Both the position numbers and the translations under genes were made by a program. A stretch of 33,309 nucleotides of DNA from Enhydrobacter aerosaccus (lineage in GTDB: Bacteria; Pseudomonadota; Alphaproteobacteria; Reyranellales; Reyranellaceae): positions 1 through 33,309 of the forward strand of contig CAIWTJ010000210.1 of NCBI GenBank assembly GCA_903915535.1, written 5' to 3'. Below the pieces are notes generated by a model. That model worked only from the letters and a program-made list of their open reading frames with translations, did no database searches and was not told where the DNA came from. Below are positions 7,655 to 16,740 of the stretch, piece by piece (position 1 is the stretch's first letter; each line of letters begins with the position of its first letter).

Positions 7655-8086
7655 TCAGAGCAGGCCCAACCGCTTCAGTTCCGCCGCCATTTCGGCCGGC
7701 ATGTCGCCGGTATCGCCGCTCGACCGGTCCGGCGGCACCTTGTCGCCTTCGAAGTAGCGCCAGCCCTGAAAGGCACGGCAGGCCTGCGGCGCGGTCGGGA
7801 TGATGGTGCGCTTGACCTTGATCTTGCAGTATTTCCGGGCCTCTTCCTTGTCGAAGTCCTCGTCGAATCCGACCAGTTCCTGGCGGCAGCGGATGACGCC
7901 GCGCACCACCCAGTAGAGCGAGCCGCCGTCCAGCAGCTCCGCCGCGCGCTTGGGCGTGTTGCGGGTATAGACCCAGTGCGGGGAGCCGGGCTTCTGGCGC
8001 CGTTGTTTGCGTCGGGCGGCCTGAACCTTCTTCATATGCGCGAGGTCGTCGACCCCGACGGCGAGCTTGATCATGTGGAGAGCCAT
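7655..8086 (-). CDS. DUF1489 family protein
   Basis: This 143-residue soluble protein has the hallmarks of DUF1489, a family of unknown function common in Alphaproteobacteria. These are the opening MALHMIKLAVGVDDL, the central KRAAELLDGGSLYWVVRGVI and the AFQGWRYFEGDKVPPD motif near the end. A short basic stretch (about residues 20-32, RRKQRRQK) follows the N-terminal segment. It is the first gene of a two-gene minus-strand unit with the dioxygenase. Its start faces the alpha-2-macroglobulin gene across a 128-bp divergent intergenic region in which I see no clear operator. No catalytic motif is visible. Confidence 0.85.
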   Translation of the reverse strand: MALHMIKLAVGVDDLAHMKKVQAARRKQRRQKPGSPHWVYTRNTPKRAAELLDGGSLYWVVRGVIRCRQELVGFDEDFDKEEARKYCKIKVKRTIIPTAPQACRAFQGWRYFEGDKVPPDRSSGDTGDMPAEMAAELKRLGLL

Positions 8087-8214
8087 GCCCGGCAGTATCG
8101 CAGGCGTGGCTTGCGCGCCACAGGGGTGGATTATTCACAGCACCCTTGCCCGGCTCCACAGTCTCTACACAATTGCGGCCATAGAGTCGCACGAGCTGAC
8201 TCGGGGAGAATGAG

Positions 8215-11200
8215 ATGACCAGGTCGACCTTGGCTGCCGTTGTGGTGGCGCTGATGTTGGGTTCCGGTATCGCCGGTTACCTGGCCGGTCGGCCGAACGA
8301 TCTTCTTGATCGAGCCCCGGCCGTGGCATCGACCGCCAAGCCCGCGGCGCCGGCCACGCCCGTCAAGGCCACGACTCCGGCGGCCCTCCCGACGCCTGCT
8401 GCCGCCGCCCCTACCGAGGCCTTCGCCTACCGACGGACCGGCATCGACAGCTCCAAGCCCGAAGGGGAGGCCTGCCTGTTCTTCAACAAGCCGCTCGCGA
8501 CGGGTGATTCGGTCAAATACGGCGACTATGTCCAGGTCTCGCCCGAGGTGAAGTCGACGTGGCGCGCGGTCGACGACAAGCTCTGCGCCAGCGGCTTCGC
8601 CTACGGTCAGGACTATACCGTCACACTACGCACCGGCCTGGCCAGCAAGGACGGCAGCAAGCTCACCGAGGATCGCAAGGTGAGCGTGGCGCTCGGCGCG
8701 CGTCCCGCCGCCATCACGCTCCCGGCCAAGGGCTTCATCCTGCCGCGCGATACGGCGGCAGGCCTGCCGATCACCACAGTCAACATCGCCCAGCTCGGCA
8801 TCTCGGTCTATCGCGTGAACGAGCGCGGTCTCGACAAATTCACGGAGAGTTACTACGGCGGCTTTCCCGGCAACGGCGCGTCGACCGAGAGCTGGACCTT
8901 GCGCCAGTGGCTGAGCGGCGACAAAGGCAAGCGCATCTGGCGCGGCACCATGGACGTGCGCAACGTTCTGAACCAGCCGGTCACCACCGCCTTTCCGATC
9001 CGCGAGACGATCAAGGACTGGAAGCCCGGCGCCTACTTCGTCGTGGCCTGGAACACCGCCAATGCACCGGCGAAAGACGGCGAAGACGAGGACGACACAC
9101 AAACCGGCAACGTCGCCGGCATGTGGGTGATGGACACCGACATCGCGCTCACTACCTTCACCGGCCGTGACGGCCTCAGCGTCTATGCCCGCTCGCTGGC
9201 CAGCGCCCTTCCGCTGGCCGATCTCGAGATCGTGCTGCTGTCGCGTGGCAATGAGCCGATCGCCAAGGCCGTCACCAGCGCCGATGGCCGGGTGACCTTC
9301 CCCGCCGGCCTGCTACGGAGCCGCGGAGCGGCTGCCGCCACCGCCATCATGGCGACCGATGCCAAGAGCCAGGAATTCTCGCGCCTCGAGCTCACCAAGG
9401 CGGCGTTCGACCTGTCCGACCGCGGGATCGAGGGCCGTGCCCTGCCCGGCCCTGTCGACGCCTTCCTCTATACCGAGCGCGGCGTCTATCGCCCGGGCGA
9501 GACCGTGCAGCTCATGACCATGATGCGCGACGATGGCGCGACGGCGCTCAAGGACATGCCGGTCACGCTGATCGTGAAGCGGCCCGACGGCAGCGAGTTC
9601 ACGCGCTATACGCTGTCGCTGCAATCCTCCGGTGCGCTGTACCAGGCGATCGAGCTGCCGAAGTCGTCGCGCCGCGGCATGTGGTCGGTGGCGGCCCACA
9701 TCGACCCCAAGGCGGCACCGGTCGGCCAGGTCGAGTTCTCGGTGCAGGATTTCATTCCCGAGAAGCTCAAGGTCGAGCTGTCGTCGGATTCTCCCATCCT
9801 GCGCACCGGCAAGCCCAACGGTTTCGACGTATCGGCCGACTTCCTCTATGGCGCCCCCGCCTCCGGACTGAAGGTCGAGAGCGACCTGCGCATCACCGTC
9901 GATCCCATGCCGTTCGCGGCATTCGCCAAATACAGCTTCGGCCTCGAGGCCGACCGCAAGAAATTCGAACCGCCGCTGATCACCCTCGAGGGCTCCGACA
10001 CCGACGAAAAGGGCAAGTCGCGCCTTGAGTGGGCGGGCGACAAGGTCGTGAACACGGCCCTGCCGCTCAGCGCGCGCATCGACGCGCGCGTGTTCGAACC
10101 CGGCAACGGCCGCGCTACCCGGACCGACAAGTCGCTGCCGGTGCGCACGCGAGACGTCTATCTCGGCATCCGCCCCGCCTTCGAGGGCCGTTACGCGCGC
10201 GAGGGCGTCGAGACCGGCTTCGACATCGTTGGGGTCGACGCCGAGGGCAAGCAGATCGCCCGCCCCGCCGTCGAGTACAGGATCGAGCGGATCAACAACG
10301 AATATCAATGGTACCAGGTCGACGGACGCTGGCGTTGGCAGGTGATCCCGAGTGAGCGCCTGATCGCAGCCGACACCGTGGCGCTGAAGGCCGATGCACC
10401 GACCCGTCTCGGCCGGCAGCTGAGCTGGGGCTCCTATCGCCTGACCACGGTCGATCGCGCCGCCAACACCGCGACCAGCACGTCGTTCTATGTCGGCTGG
10501 TACGGCGGAAGCTCCGACGCCGAGGAAGCGCCGGACACGCTCAAGGTCGCAAGCGACAAGCAGAACTACGCGCCGGGCGACAGTGCCAAGCTCCGGATCG
10601 AGGCGCCGTTCACCGGCGAGGCGTTGATCGCGATCGCCACCGACCGCATCGTTGCCACCTATACTGCCAAGGTGGTGCCCGGCGGCACGACGCTCGACAT
10701 CCCGATGAAAGCCGAATGGGGGGCCGGCGCCTATGCCTTGGTCACCGCCTGGCGGCCCTTGGCGACGCCCGCCGAGCGCACACCGGTGCGCGCCATCGGC
10801 GCCACCTGGCTGGGACTCGATCCTGGCCTGCGCACCCTCAACGTGCAGATTGCCGCGCCCGAGAAAGTGACGCCGCGCCAGCGCATCGAAGTGGCGCTGC
10901 ATGTCGCCAACGCCAAGGGACCGGACGCCTACATCACTCTCGCCGCGGTCGACGAGGGCATCCTGCAGCTCACGCGCTATCGCACGCCCAACCCCGCGGC
11001 CTTCTACTTCGGCAAGCGGCAGCTCGGTGTCGAGATGCGCGACGACTATGGCCGATTGCTCGATGCCCATGCAGATGAGCTCGGCCGCATCCGCACCGGC
11101 GGCGACTCGGGCGGGCTCGGCGGCCTCGATATCATCCCCGACCACATCGTCTCGCTGTTCAGCGGACCGGTGAAGCTCGACGACAAGGGCGACGCCAAGG

Positions 11201-13146
11201 TGTCGCTCGATATCCCCGACTTCATTGGCCAGTTGCGGCTGATGGCGGTCGCCTACGACAAGACAAAGGTGGGCGCCACCGAGGCCCGGCTGATCGTGCG
11301 CGACGCCGTGACTGCCGATGTCATCCTGCCGCGCTTCCTCAGTCCCGGCGACCGGGGCCGACTGGCGCTCTCGCTGCACAATGTCGAAGGTGCGGCGGGA
11401 GATTACCGCATTGCCCTCGAGGCGACCGGCGCGGTATCGCTGGAGCGGCCTGTCGACGAGACCCAGCAGCTGGCGCTCAACCAGCGCAAGCTCATGACCT
11501 GGAACCTGCGGGGCAACGACGTCGGCATCGGCAACGTCGCCGTTACGGTGAGCGGCCCCGGTAATTTCAAGGTCCGGCGCGACTGGAACATCCAGGTGCG
11601 CTCGGCCCAGACGCCGAGCGCCGTCGACACCGTGTCGCAGCTCGATCCTTCGCGCGAACTCACCGTCGACCGCGAGGTGATCTCGCCCTTCGCCGCCGGC
11701 ACCACGCAGGTGAGCGTGTCGCTGTCGCGCACGCCCGGCATCGACGTCGCGTCCCTCCTGCGCTCGCTCGACAAGTATCCATTTGGCTGCATCGAGCAGA
11801 CCACCAGCCGCGCCCTGCCGCTGCTCTACTACAACGACGTGGCGCTGCTCGGGTACGGAGCCTCCGATCCCAAGATCACCGACCGGGTGCAGGAGGCGAT
11901 CTATCGCATCGCCGACATGCAGACGAGCGACGGCTCGTTCGGCATGTGGGGAGCGACCTCCTCGCCCGCGGCGGAGTGGCTGCAGTCCTACGCGCTCGAT
12001 TTCCTGTTGCGCGCGCGCGATCAGCAGATGGCGGTGCCCGCCGCGTCCCTCCAGCGCGCCCTTACCTGGCTCAACCGCTCCGTCGATCGGATGTCCCCCA
12101 ATGCGCAGGCCTATGCCTGGTACGTGCTGGCGAAGGCGGGCCTCGCCGATGCCGGCCGCGTCCGCTACTTCCAGGACACGGCGGCGAGCAAGATCAAGGG
12201 CGGCCTCGCGTGGGCGCAGCTTGCGGCCGCGCTCAACCAGGCGGGCGAGCCCGGCCGCGCGCGTCTGGCCTTCTCTGTGGCGCAGATGCAGATCGGCCAG
12301 CGCGATACGACGGACTACTACGGGTCGGCGCTGCGCGACAGCGCGGCTCTTCTGGCGCTTGCCCAGGAAGCCGGTGGCCGCGAAGGCCTCCTCGCCGTGG
12401 TGAATTCGGTGCGCGGCGGCCTCACCGCGCGCGCCGACGAGACCACCACCCAGGAGCAGGCGTGGCTGGTGCTGGCCGCCCGCGCCTTCCAGAGTAGCGG
12501 CGAACTCGCCTATTCGATCGACGGCGAAGCGAAAAAGACAGCGACCGAACCCGTCGTGATCAATCCTGATGCCGGGGCGCTGGCGAAGGGGCTGCATGTC
12601 CGGAACGACGGCGACAAGCCGGTCTGGCTGCAGGTGACGGCGCGCGGCGTGCCCAAGGAGCCCCTGCCGGCCGTGGCGGAGCGCCTCAGCGTCTACCGCC
12701 AGTACTTCACGCTCGAGGGCGAGAAGGTCGACTTGGCCAAGATCCGCCAGACCGACCGCATCGTCGTGTCCCTCTCCGGCGACAGCCTGCAGGGCGGCTA
12801 CCATCAGGTGGCGTTGCTCGACCTGCTGCCGGCCGGTTTCGAGATCGAGGCGGTGGTCAACGACGAGACCGCCAAGTCGCTGCCGTTCCTCTCCAAGCTC
12901 ACGCCGACGAAAATGGCCGAGGCGCGCGACGATCGCTTCTTCGCGACCTTCGATCTCGGCAACCCGCCCCACCGCAGCTGGTGGGAGGACGAGATCAAGA
13001 ACGGCGACGACTTCCACGTCGCCTATATCGTGCGCGCGATCACGCCGGGCACGTTCGCGCTGCCGGCGGCCCAGGCGTCCGACATGTACGCCCCGCGCGT
13101 CCATGGCCGCACCGCCATGGGCGCCGTCACGATCGCGCCCAGGTGA
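8215..13146 (+). CDS. Bacterial alpha-2-macroglobulin, thioester type (YfhM-like)
   Basis: This 1643-residue envelope protein belongs to the bacterial alpha-2-macroglobulins, thought to trap invading proteases in the periplasm. An N-terminal membrane helix (about residues 4-25) is followed by an Ala/Pro/Thr linker. Macroglobulin domains come next; the MG2-type motif YTERGVYRPGE is at 419-429. The AAVDEGILQLT segment lies at about 911-921. The thioester motif C-I-E-Q is intact (cysteine at 1192) and followed by a helical thioester-domain region. No lipobox cysteine is present near the N-terminus, unlike the E. coli lipoprotein. The start is supported by GGGGAGAA a few bases upstream. The stop overlaps the PBP1C start, the classic partnership in which PBP1C repairs wall damage while this protein blocks the protease. 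Confidence 0.95.
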   Translation: MTRSTLAAVVVALMLGSGIAGYLAGRPNDLLDRAPAVASTAKPAAPATPVKATTPAALPTPAAAAPTEAFAYRRTGIDSSKPEGEACLFFNKPLATGDSVKYGDYVQVSPEVKSTWRAVDDKLCASGFAYGQDYTVTLRTGLASKDGSKLTEDRKVSVALGARPAAITLPAKGFILPRDTAAGLPITTVNIAQLGISVYRVNERGLDKFTESYYGGFPGNGASTESWTLRQWLSGDKGKRIWRGTMDVRNVLNQPVTTAFPIRETIKDWKPGAYFVVAWNTANAPAKDGEDEDDTQTGNVAGMWVMDTDIALTTFTGRDGLSVYARSLASALPLADLEIVLLSRGNEPIAKAVTSADGRVTFPAGLLRSRGAAAATAIMATDAKSQEFSRLELTKAAFDLSDRGIEGRALPGPVDAFLYTERGVYRPGETVQLMTMMRDDGATALKDMPVTLIVKRPDGSEFTRYTLSLQSSGALYQAIELPKSSRRGMWSVAAHIDPKAAPVGQVEFSVQDFIPEKLKVELSSDSPILRTGKPNGFDVSADFLYGAPASGLKVESDLRITVDPMPFAAFAKYSFGLEADRKKFEPPLITLEGSDTDEKGKSRLEWAGDKVVNTALPLSARIDARVFEPGNGRATRTDKSLPVRTRDVYLGIRPAFEGRYAREGVETGFDIVGVDAEGKQIARPAVEYRIERINNEYQWYQVDGRWRWQVIPSERLIAADTVALKADAPTRLGRQLSWGSYRLTTVDRAANTATSTSFYVGWYGGSSDAEEAPDTLKVASDKQNYAPGDSAKLRIEAPFTGEALIAIATDRIVATYTAKVVPGGTTLDIPMKAEWGAGAYALVTAWRPLATPAERTPVRAIGATWLGLDPGLRTLNVQIAAPEKVTPRQRIEVALHVANAKGPDAYITLAAVDEGILQLTRYRTPNPAAFYFGKRQLGVEMRDDYGRLLDAHADELGRIRTGGDSGGLGGLDIIPDHIVSLFSGPVKLDDKGDAKVSLDIPDFIGQLRLMAVAYDKTKVGATEARLIVRDAVTADVILPRFLSPGDRGRLALSLHNVEGAAGDYRIALEATGAVSLERPVDETQQLALNQRKLMTWNLRGNDVGIGNVAVTVSGPGNFKVRRDWNIQVRSAQTPSAVDTVSQLDPSRELTVDREVISPFAAGTTQVSVSLSRTPGIDVASLLRSLDKYPFGCIEQTTSRALPLLYYNDVALLGYGASDPKITDRVQEAIYRIADMQTSDGSFGMWGATSSPAAEWLQSYALDFLLRARDQQMAVPAASLQRALTWLNRSVDRMSPNAQAYAWYVLAKAGLADAGRVRYFQDTAASKIKGGLAWAQLAAALNQAGEPGRARLAFSVAQMQIGQRDTTDYYGSALRDSAALLALAQEAGGREGLLAVVNSVRGGLTARADETTTQEQAWLVLAARAFQSSGELAYSIDGEAKKTATEPVVINPDAGALAKGLHVRNDGDKPVWLQVTARGVPKEPLPAVAERLSVYRQYFTLEGEKVDLAKIRQTDRIVVSLSGDSLQGGYHQVALLDLLPAGFEIEAVVNDETAKSLPFLSKLTPTKMAEARDDRFFATFDLGNPPHRSWWEDEIKNGDDFHVAYIVRAITPGTFALPAAQASDMYAPRVHGRTAMGAVTIAPR

Positions 13147-15185
13147 TGATCTCCCGGCGCGTCCTCGTTTGGCCGCTGCTCGTTGTTGCCCTCGTGGCCA
13201 CGACGGCGCTGGCGCTCGACCGGATATTCCCGCCGGACCTCGCGCGCTATCAGGCGCGCTCAACAGAGATCGTCGATGCCAACGGGAGGCTGCTGCGCGC
13301 CTTCACGACAGCAGACGGCAAGTGGCGCCTCAAGACCGGCGTCGATGAGGTCGATCCGACCTATCTCGCGCTTCTGAAAGCCTACGAAGATCGCCGCTTC
13401 GACGCGCACTGGGGCATCGATCCATTGGCCGTCCTGCGCGCCGCCAGCCAGTGGGCCGGGAGCGGCCGGATCGTCTCGGGCGCCTCGACGATCTCCATGC
13501 AGGCAGCCCGCCTGCTCGATGAACAACGGCCGCGTGGCCTGCTGACCAAGACAATCCAGTCGGCCCGCGCGCTGCAGCTGGAATGGCGATATTCCAAGCG
13601 GGAGATCCTGGCGATCTATCTCACGCTCGCGCCGATGGGCGGCAATCTCGAGGGCGTGCGCGCGGCGTCCTTCGCCTATTTCGGCAAGGAACCGCGGCAC
13701 CTCACCGCCGCCGAAGCAGCGTTGCTTGTCGCCATCCCGCAATCGCCGGAGCGTCGCCGGCCCGACCGGCGCGCGGGATCGGCGCAAATCGGCCGCGACC
13801 GCGTGCTGGTCCGCGGGCTGGAGCATGGCGTGATCGACAACGCGCTGTTCGACATGGCGGCGAGTGCGCCGGTGCCGCGGCGCCGGCTCGGCATGCCGAT
13901 GGCGGCCCCTCATCTGTCGGCGTGGCTTGCCGGCCAGTCGCCGGGCACCACCGTACCGACGACGATCCGCTACGAGTTGCAGAGCGCTCTTGCCCAGCTG
14001 GTGAACGACGAGCGCGCGCGCACGACCGACCGGGCGCAGATTGCGCTGGTAGCGATCGACAATCGAACCGGCGGCGTCGTGTCCTGGCAGGGCGGCGGCG
14101 ATTTCTTCGGGCCCGCGGGCCAGGTCGACCTGGTGCGCGCCCACCGTTCGCCCGGCTCGGCGCTGAAGCCCCTGATCTACGGCATGGCTTTCGACGACCG
14201 CAGCCTGCATCCGGCCTCGCTGGTGCAGGATGTGCCCGTGCGCTTCCGTGAATGGCTGCCGCGCAATTTCGATCACGACCACCAGGGCGCCGTCACCGTG
14301 CGCTACGCCCTGCAGAAGTCGCTGAACGTGCCGGCCGTGCTGGCGCTCGAACGCGTCGGACCGCAGCGCTTCCTCTCGACCTTGCGCACCGCCGGCGCCT
14401 CGCCTGGCCTGCCGCCCGACGATCCCGGCAACTCGCTCGGCATGGCGCTGGGCAGCCTCACCCTGTCACCGCTGGAGATGGCCGGGCTTTACTCGGGCCT
14501 CGCCAACGGCGGCCTGTTCGCGCCGCCGCAGGTCCGACGCGACCGTCCCAAGCCCGCAGCCGTGCGGCTGATGGGAGCCGCCGCCGCCTGGTACGTGGCC
14601 GACGTGCTGGCCGACGCGCCGCTGCCCGACGGCTTCGCCTCATTGCCGGTGGCGTTGCGCGACCGCCGCATCGCCTACAAGACCGGCACATCGGCCGCGT
14701 TCCGCGACGCCTGGGCTGCGGGCTACTCGGCCAACTGGACGATCGTCGTCTGGGTGGGCCATGCCGACGGCGCGACGCGGCCGGGCCAGCTCGGCCGGCT
14801 GGCGGCGCTGCCCATCCTGTTCAAGGCCTTCGACCGCCTGCCGGGCGAGGACAATCGCGCGCTGCCGCCGCCGGCCGATGTGCTGCGCGTGGCCTCGTGG
14901 CACGACCTGCCGCCGCGCATGCGCACGCTGTCGCCCGCGGCGCAGACCAGCGGCGGCCCGCGCATCGCGTACCCCGCGCCCGATTCGAAGATCGAGCTGG
15001 GCGCGCGCGAGTCGATACCGCTCAGCGCCAACGGCGGCAGCGGCACTTTGCGCTGGCTGGTCGACGGCCGGCCACTCGACAGTGCCCAATGGAAGCCCGA
15101 CGCGATCGGCGAGGCACGCGTAGCCGTGGTCGACGATCAGGGGCGCTCGAGCGCCGTCACGGTGCGGATCGTCAGGCGGCCCTGA
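13146..15185 (+). CDS. pbpC: Penicillin-binding protein 1C (transglycosylase/transpeptidase)
   Basis: This 679-residue class A penicillin-binding protein is anchored by a helix at about 7-24. Its GT51 transglycosylase domain carries the catalytic E81 in EDRRF, GASTISMQ (112-119) and a KREILAIYL segment. The transpeptidase has S338-A-L-K341, S392-L-N394 and K512-T-G514, so both active sites look intact. The C-terminal 100 residues form the beta-rich domain typical of PBP1C (PRIAYPAPDSKIELGARESI). ATG 13146 overlaps the upstream TGA by one base (TGATG), implying translational coupling with the macroglobulin. The 3' end overlaps the convergent LysE-family gene by 14 bp. Confidence 0.95.
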   Translation: MISRRVLVWPLLVVALVATTALALDRIFPPDLARYQARSTEIVDANGRLLRAFTTADGKWRLKTGVDEVDPTYLALLKAYEDRRFDAHWGIDPLAVLRAASQWAGSGRIVSGASTISMQAARLLDEQRPRGLLTKTIQSARALQLEWRYSKREILAIYLTLAPMGGNLEGVRAASFAYFGKEPRHLTAAEAALLVAIPQSPERRRPDRRAGSAQIGRDRVLVRGLEHGVIDNALFDMAASAPVPRRRLGMPMAAPHLSAWLAGQSPGTTVPTTIRYELQSALAQLVNDERARTTDRAQIALVAIDNRTGGVVSWQGGGDFFGPAGQVDLVRAHRSPGSALKPLIYGMAFDDRSLHPASLVQDVPVRFREWLPRNFDHDHQGAVTVRYALQKSLNVPAVLALERVGPQRFLSTLRTAGASPGLPPDDPGNSLGMALGSLTLSPLEMAGLYSGLANGGLFAPPQVRRDRPKPAAVRLMGAAAAWYVADVLADAPLPDGFASLPVALRDRRIAYKTGTSAAFRDAWAAGYSANWTIVVWVGHADGATRPGQLGRLAALPILFKAFDRLPGEDNRALPPPADVLRVASWHDLPPRMRTLSPAAQTSGGPRIAYPAPDSKIELGARESIPLSANGGSGTLRWLVDGRPLDSAQWKPDAIGEARVAVVDDQGRSSAVTVRIVRRP

Positions 15186-15768
15186 CGGCAAGAGCGACCG
15201 ACACCAGCAACAGGATCGCGAAGGTCACATTCACGATCCGGTTGGTGCGCGGATCGCGGAAAAAGCGGCTGAGCACCGCGCCGGCCAACATCCAGGCGAG
15301 GTTCACGGCAGCGATCACTATCACCAGCACGGCCGTCTTGGATAAGGCATCGATCGCGAGACTGTCGCGCACCAGCACAAAGCTCGAGAACAGCGCGGCC
15401 ATCGCCGCATAGCCCTTGGGATTGACCATTGAGAGCATCACGCCCGCGACGAAGGTGGGCGGATGGCCCTGCCCTGCAGTGTCGCCAAGCGGCGGCGCCA
15501 TGGCGATCTGCCATGCGAGGTAGACGAAATAGAGGGCAGCCGCTCCCACCACGACGGGCGACACGCCGGGAATGGCGAGGACCAGACCGACCAGGCCGGT
15601 TGCCACGATCGCCATCACCAGCACCATGCCCGCCAGCAAGCCGGTGAAATAGCCCAGCACGCGCCGCGGCCCGAACGCCGCGCTGGCCGCGGTGAGGCTG
15701 AGCGTATTGGGGCCGGGGCTGCCAGCAAGCGCGATCGCGGCCAGGATGAAGCCGGACAATCCTTCCAT
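15172..15768 (-). CDS. LysE/RhtB-family amino acid exporter
   Basis: This 198-residue integral membrane protein has about six hydrophobic segments. The family-typical N-terminus AGSPGPNTLSLTAASAAFG carries the conserved PGP motif, and a later MVNPKGY motif matches the NPK signature of LysE/RhtB exporters. Members export amino acids or homoserine/threonine-like compounds using the proton gradient. It is the last gene of a minus-strand run that starts with the TSUP transporter and HMG-CoA lyase, 54 bp after the latter. Its final 14 bp overlap the pbpC end. Substrate is not predictable. Confidence 0.92.
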   Translation of the reverse strand: MEGLSGFILAAIALAGSPGPNTLSLTAASAAFGPRRVLGYFTGLLAGMVLVMAIVATGLVGLVLAIPGVSPVVVGAAALYFVYLAWQIAMAPPLGDTAGQGHPPTFVAGVMLSMVNPKGYAAMAALFSSFVLVRDSLAIDALSKTAVLVIVIAAVNLAWMLAGAVLSRFFRDPRTNRIVNVTFAILLLVSVALAVRAA

Positions 15769-15822
15769 CCCGTCAGTATGCCGCGATGTCAGGACCGGGG
15801 TCTTGAACGTTCGTGCGGAGAG

Positions 15823-16731
15823 CTAGGCGGCCAGCTTGGCCTTCAGCGCCTGCGCCACCTTCGATGCGGGCTCGCGGCCCAGTGCCACGCAGATATCGCG
15901 GCCCGCCTGTGCGATGGCGTCGAGGTCGACGCCGTGGGAGATGCCAAGCCCGTTCATCAGGTAGATCACGTCCTCGGTGCCGACATTGCCCGAGGCGCCC
16001 TTTGCATAGGGACAGCCACCCAGTCCCGCGACCGCGGTATCGAACACGGTGATGCCGCGCTCCATCACCGCCATGATGTTGGCCAACGACTGACCGTAGG
16101 TGTCGTGGAAATGCGCCGCCAGTTTCTCGCGCGGCACTTTCTCGGCCACGGCATCGATCATCGCCACGCATTCGCTGGGCGTGCCGACGCCGATCGTGTC
16201 TCCGAGCGAGACCTCGTAGCAGCCCATCCTGAACAGCCGGTCCGATACCTCGGCCACCTTGGCCGGTGCCACCTTGCCATCGTAGGGACAGGCGATCACG
16301 GTCGAGACGTAAGCGCGCACCTTCATGCCGTGCTTTTGCGCCGCTTCCATCACCGGCGCGAAGCGCTCGAAGCTCTCGTCGATCGAACAGTTGGTGTTCT
16401 TGCGGCAGAACGCCTCCGACGCCGCGGTAAAGATCGCGATCTCCCCGCAATGGGCTTCGATCGCGCCGTTCATGCCCTGCTTGTTGGGCACGAGCACAGG
16501 GTAGGACACGCCGGCCTTGCGCTTGATCTGCGCCATCACCGCTTCCGTGTTGGCCATTTGCGGCACCCATTTGGGCGACACGAAGCTGCCGGACTCTACG
16601 GCCGAGTGACCGGCGGTCGAGAGCGCGTCGATCAGCTTCACCTTTGCTTCGACCGAGACGGGCTTGGCCTCGTTCTGCAGGCCGTCGCGGGGGCCGACTT
16701 CGACGAGCCGGACTTTCTTGGGGTAATTCAT
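15823..16731 (-). CDS. mvaB: Hydroxymethylglutaryl-CoA lyase
   Basis: This 302-residue enzyme cleaves 3-hydroxy-3-methylglutaryl-CoA to acetyl-CoA and acetoacetate, the last step of leucine degradation. The DRE-TIM barrel features are complete: GPRDGLQN with R15 and D16, metal ligands H207 and H209 (HFHD), the catalytic-loop C240 (GLGGCPYAKGASGN) and N249. The start ATG has AGGATGG just upstream. It follows the TSUP transporter with a 9-bp gap. The methylcrotonyl-CoA carboxylase genes that supply its pathway lie about 11.5 kb away (28208-32598), so the leucine genes here are split into two loci. Confidence 0.95.
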   Translation of the reverse strand: MNYPKKVRLVEVGPRDGLQNEAKPVSVEAKVKLIDALSTAGHSAVESGSFVSPKWVPQMANTEAVMAQIKRKAGVSYPVLVPNKQGMNGAIEAHCGEIAIFTAASEAFCRKNTNCSIDESFERFAPVMEAAQKHGMKVRAYVSTVIACPYDGKVAPAKVAEVSDRLFRMGCYEVSLGDTIGVGTPSECVAMIDAVAEKVPREKLAAHFHDTYGQSLANIMAVMERGITVFDTAVAGLGGCPYAKGASGNVGTEDVIYLMNGLGISHGVDLDAIAQAGRDICVALGREPASKVAQALKAKLAA

Positions 16732-16740
16732 GGTGCCATC

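Noticed and set aside
8105..8120. GTGGC/GCCAC inverted repeat between DUF1489 and the macroglobulin gene
   Set aside because: Only five paired bases in a very GC-rich background; expected by chance and without a promoter context.
9313..13263. A 1316-codon open frame on the minus strand, antisense to the macroglobulin gene
   Set aside because: It is a by-product of strong GC bias at third codon positions. Its translation is Arg/Gly/His-rich with no domain, while the plus strand encodes a recognisable protein with catalytic motifs.
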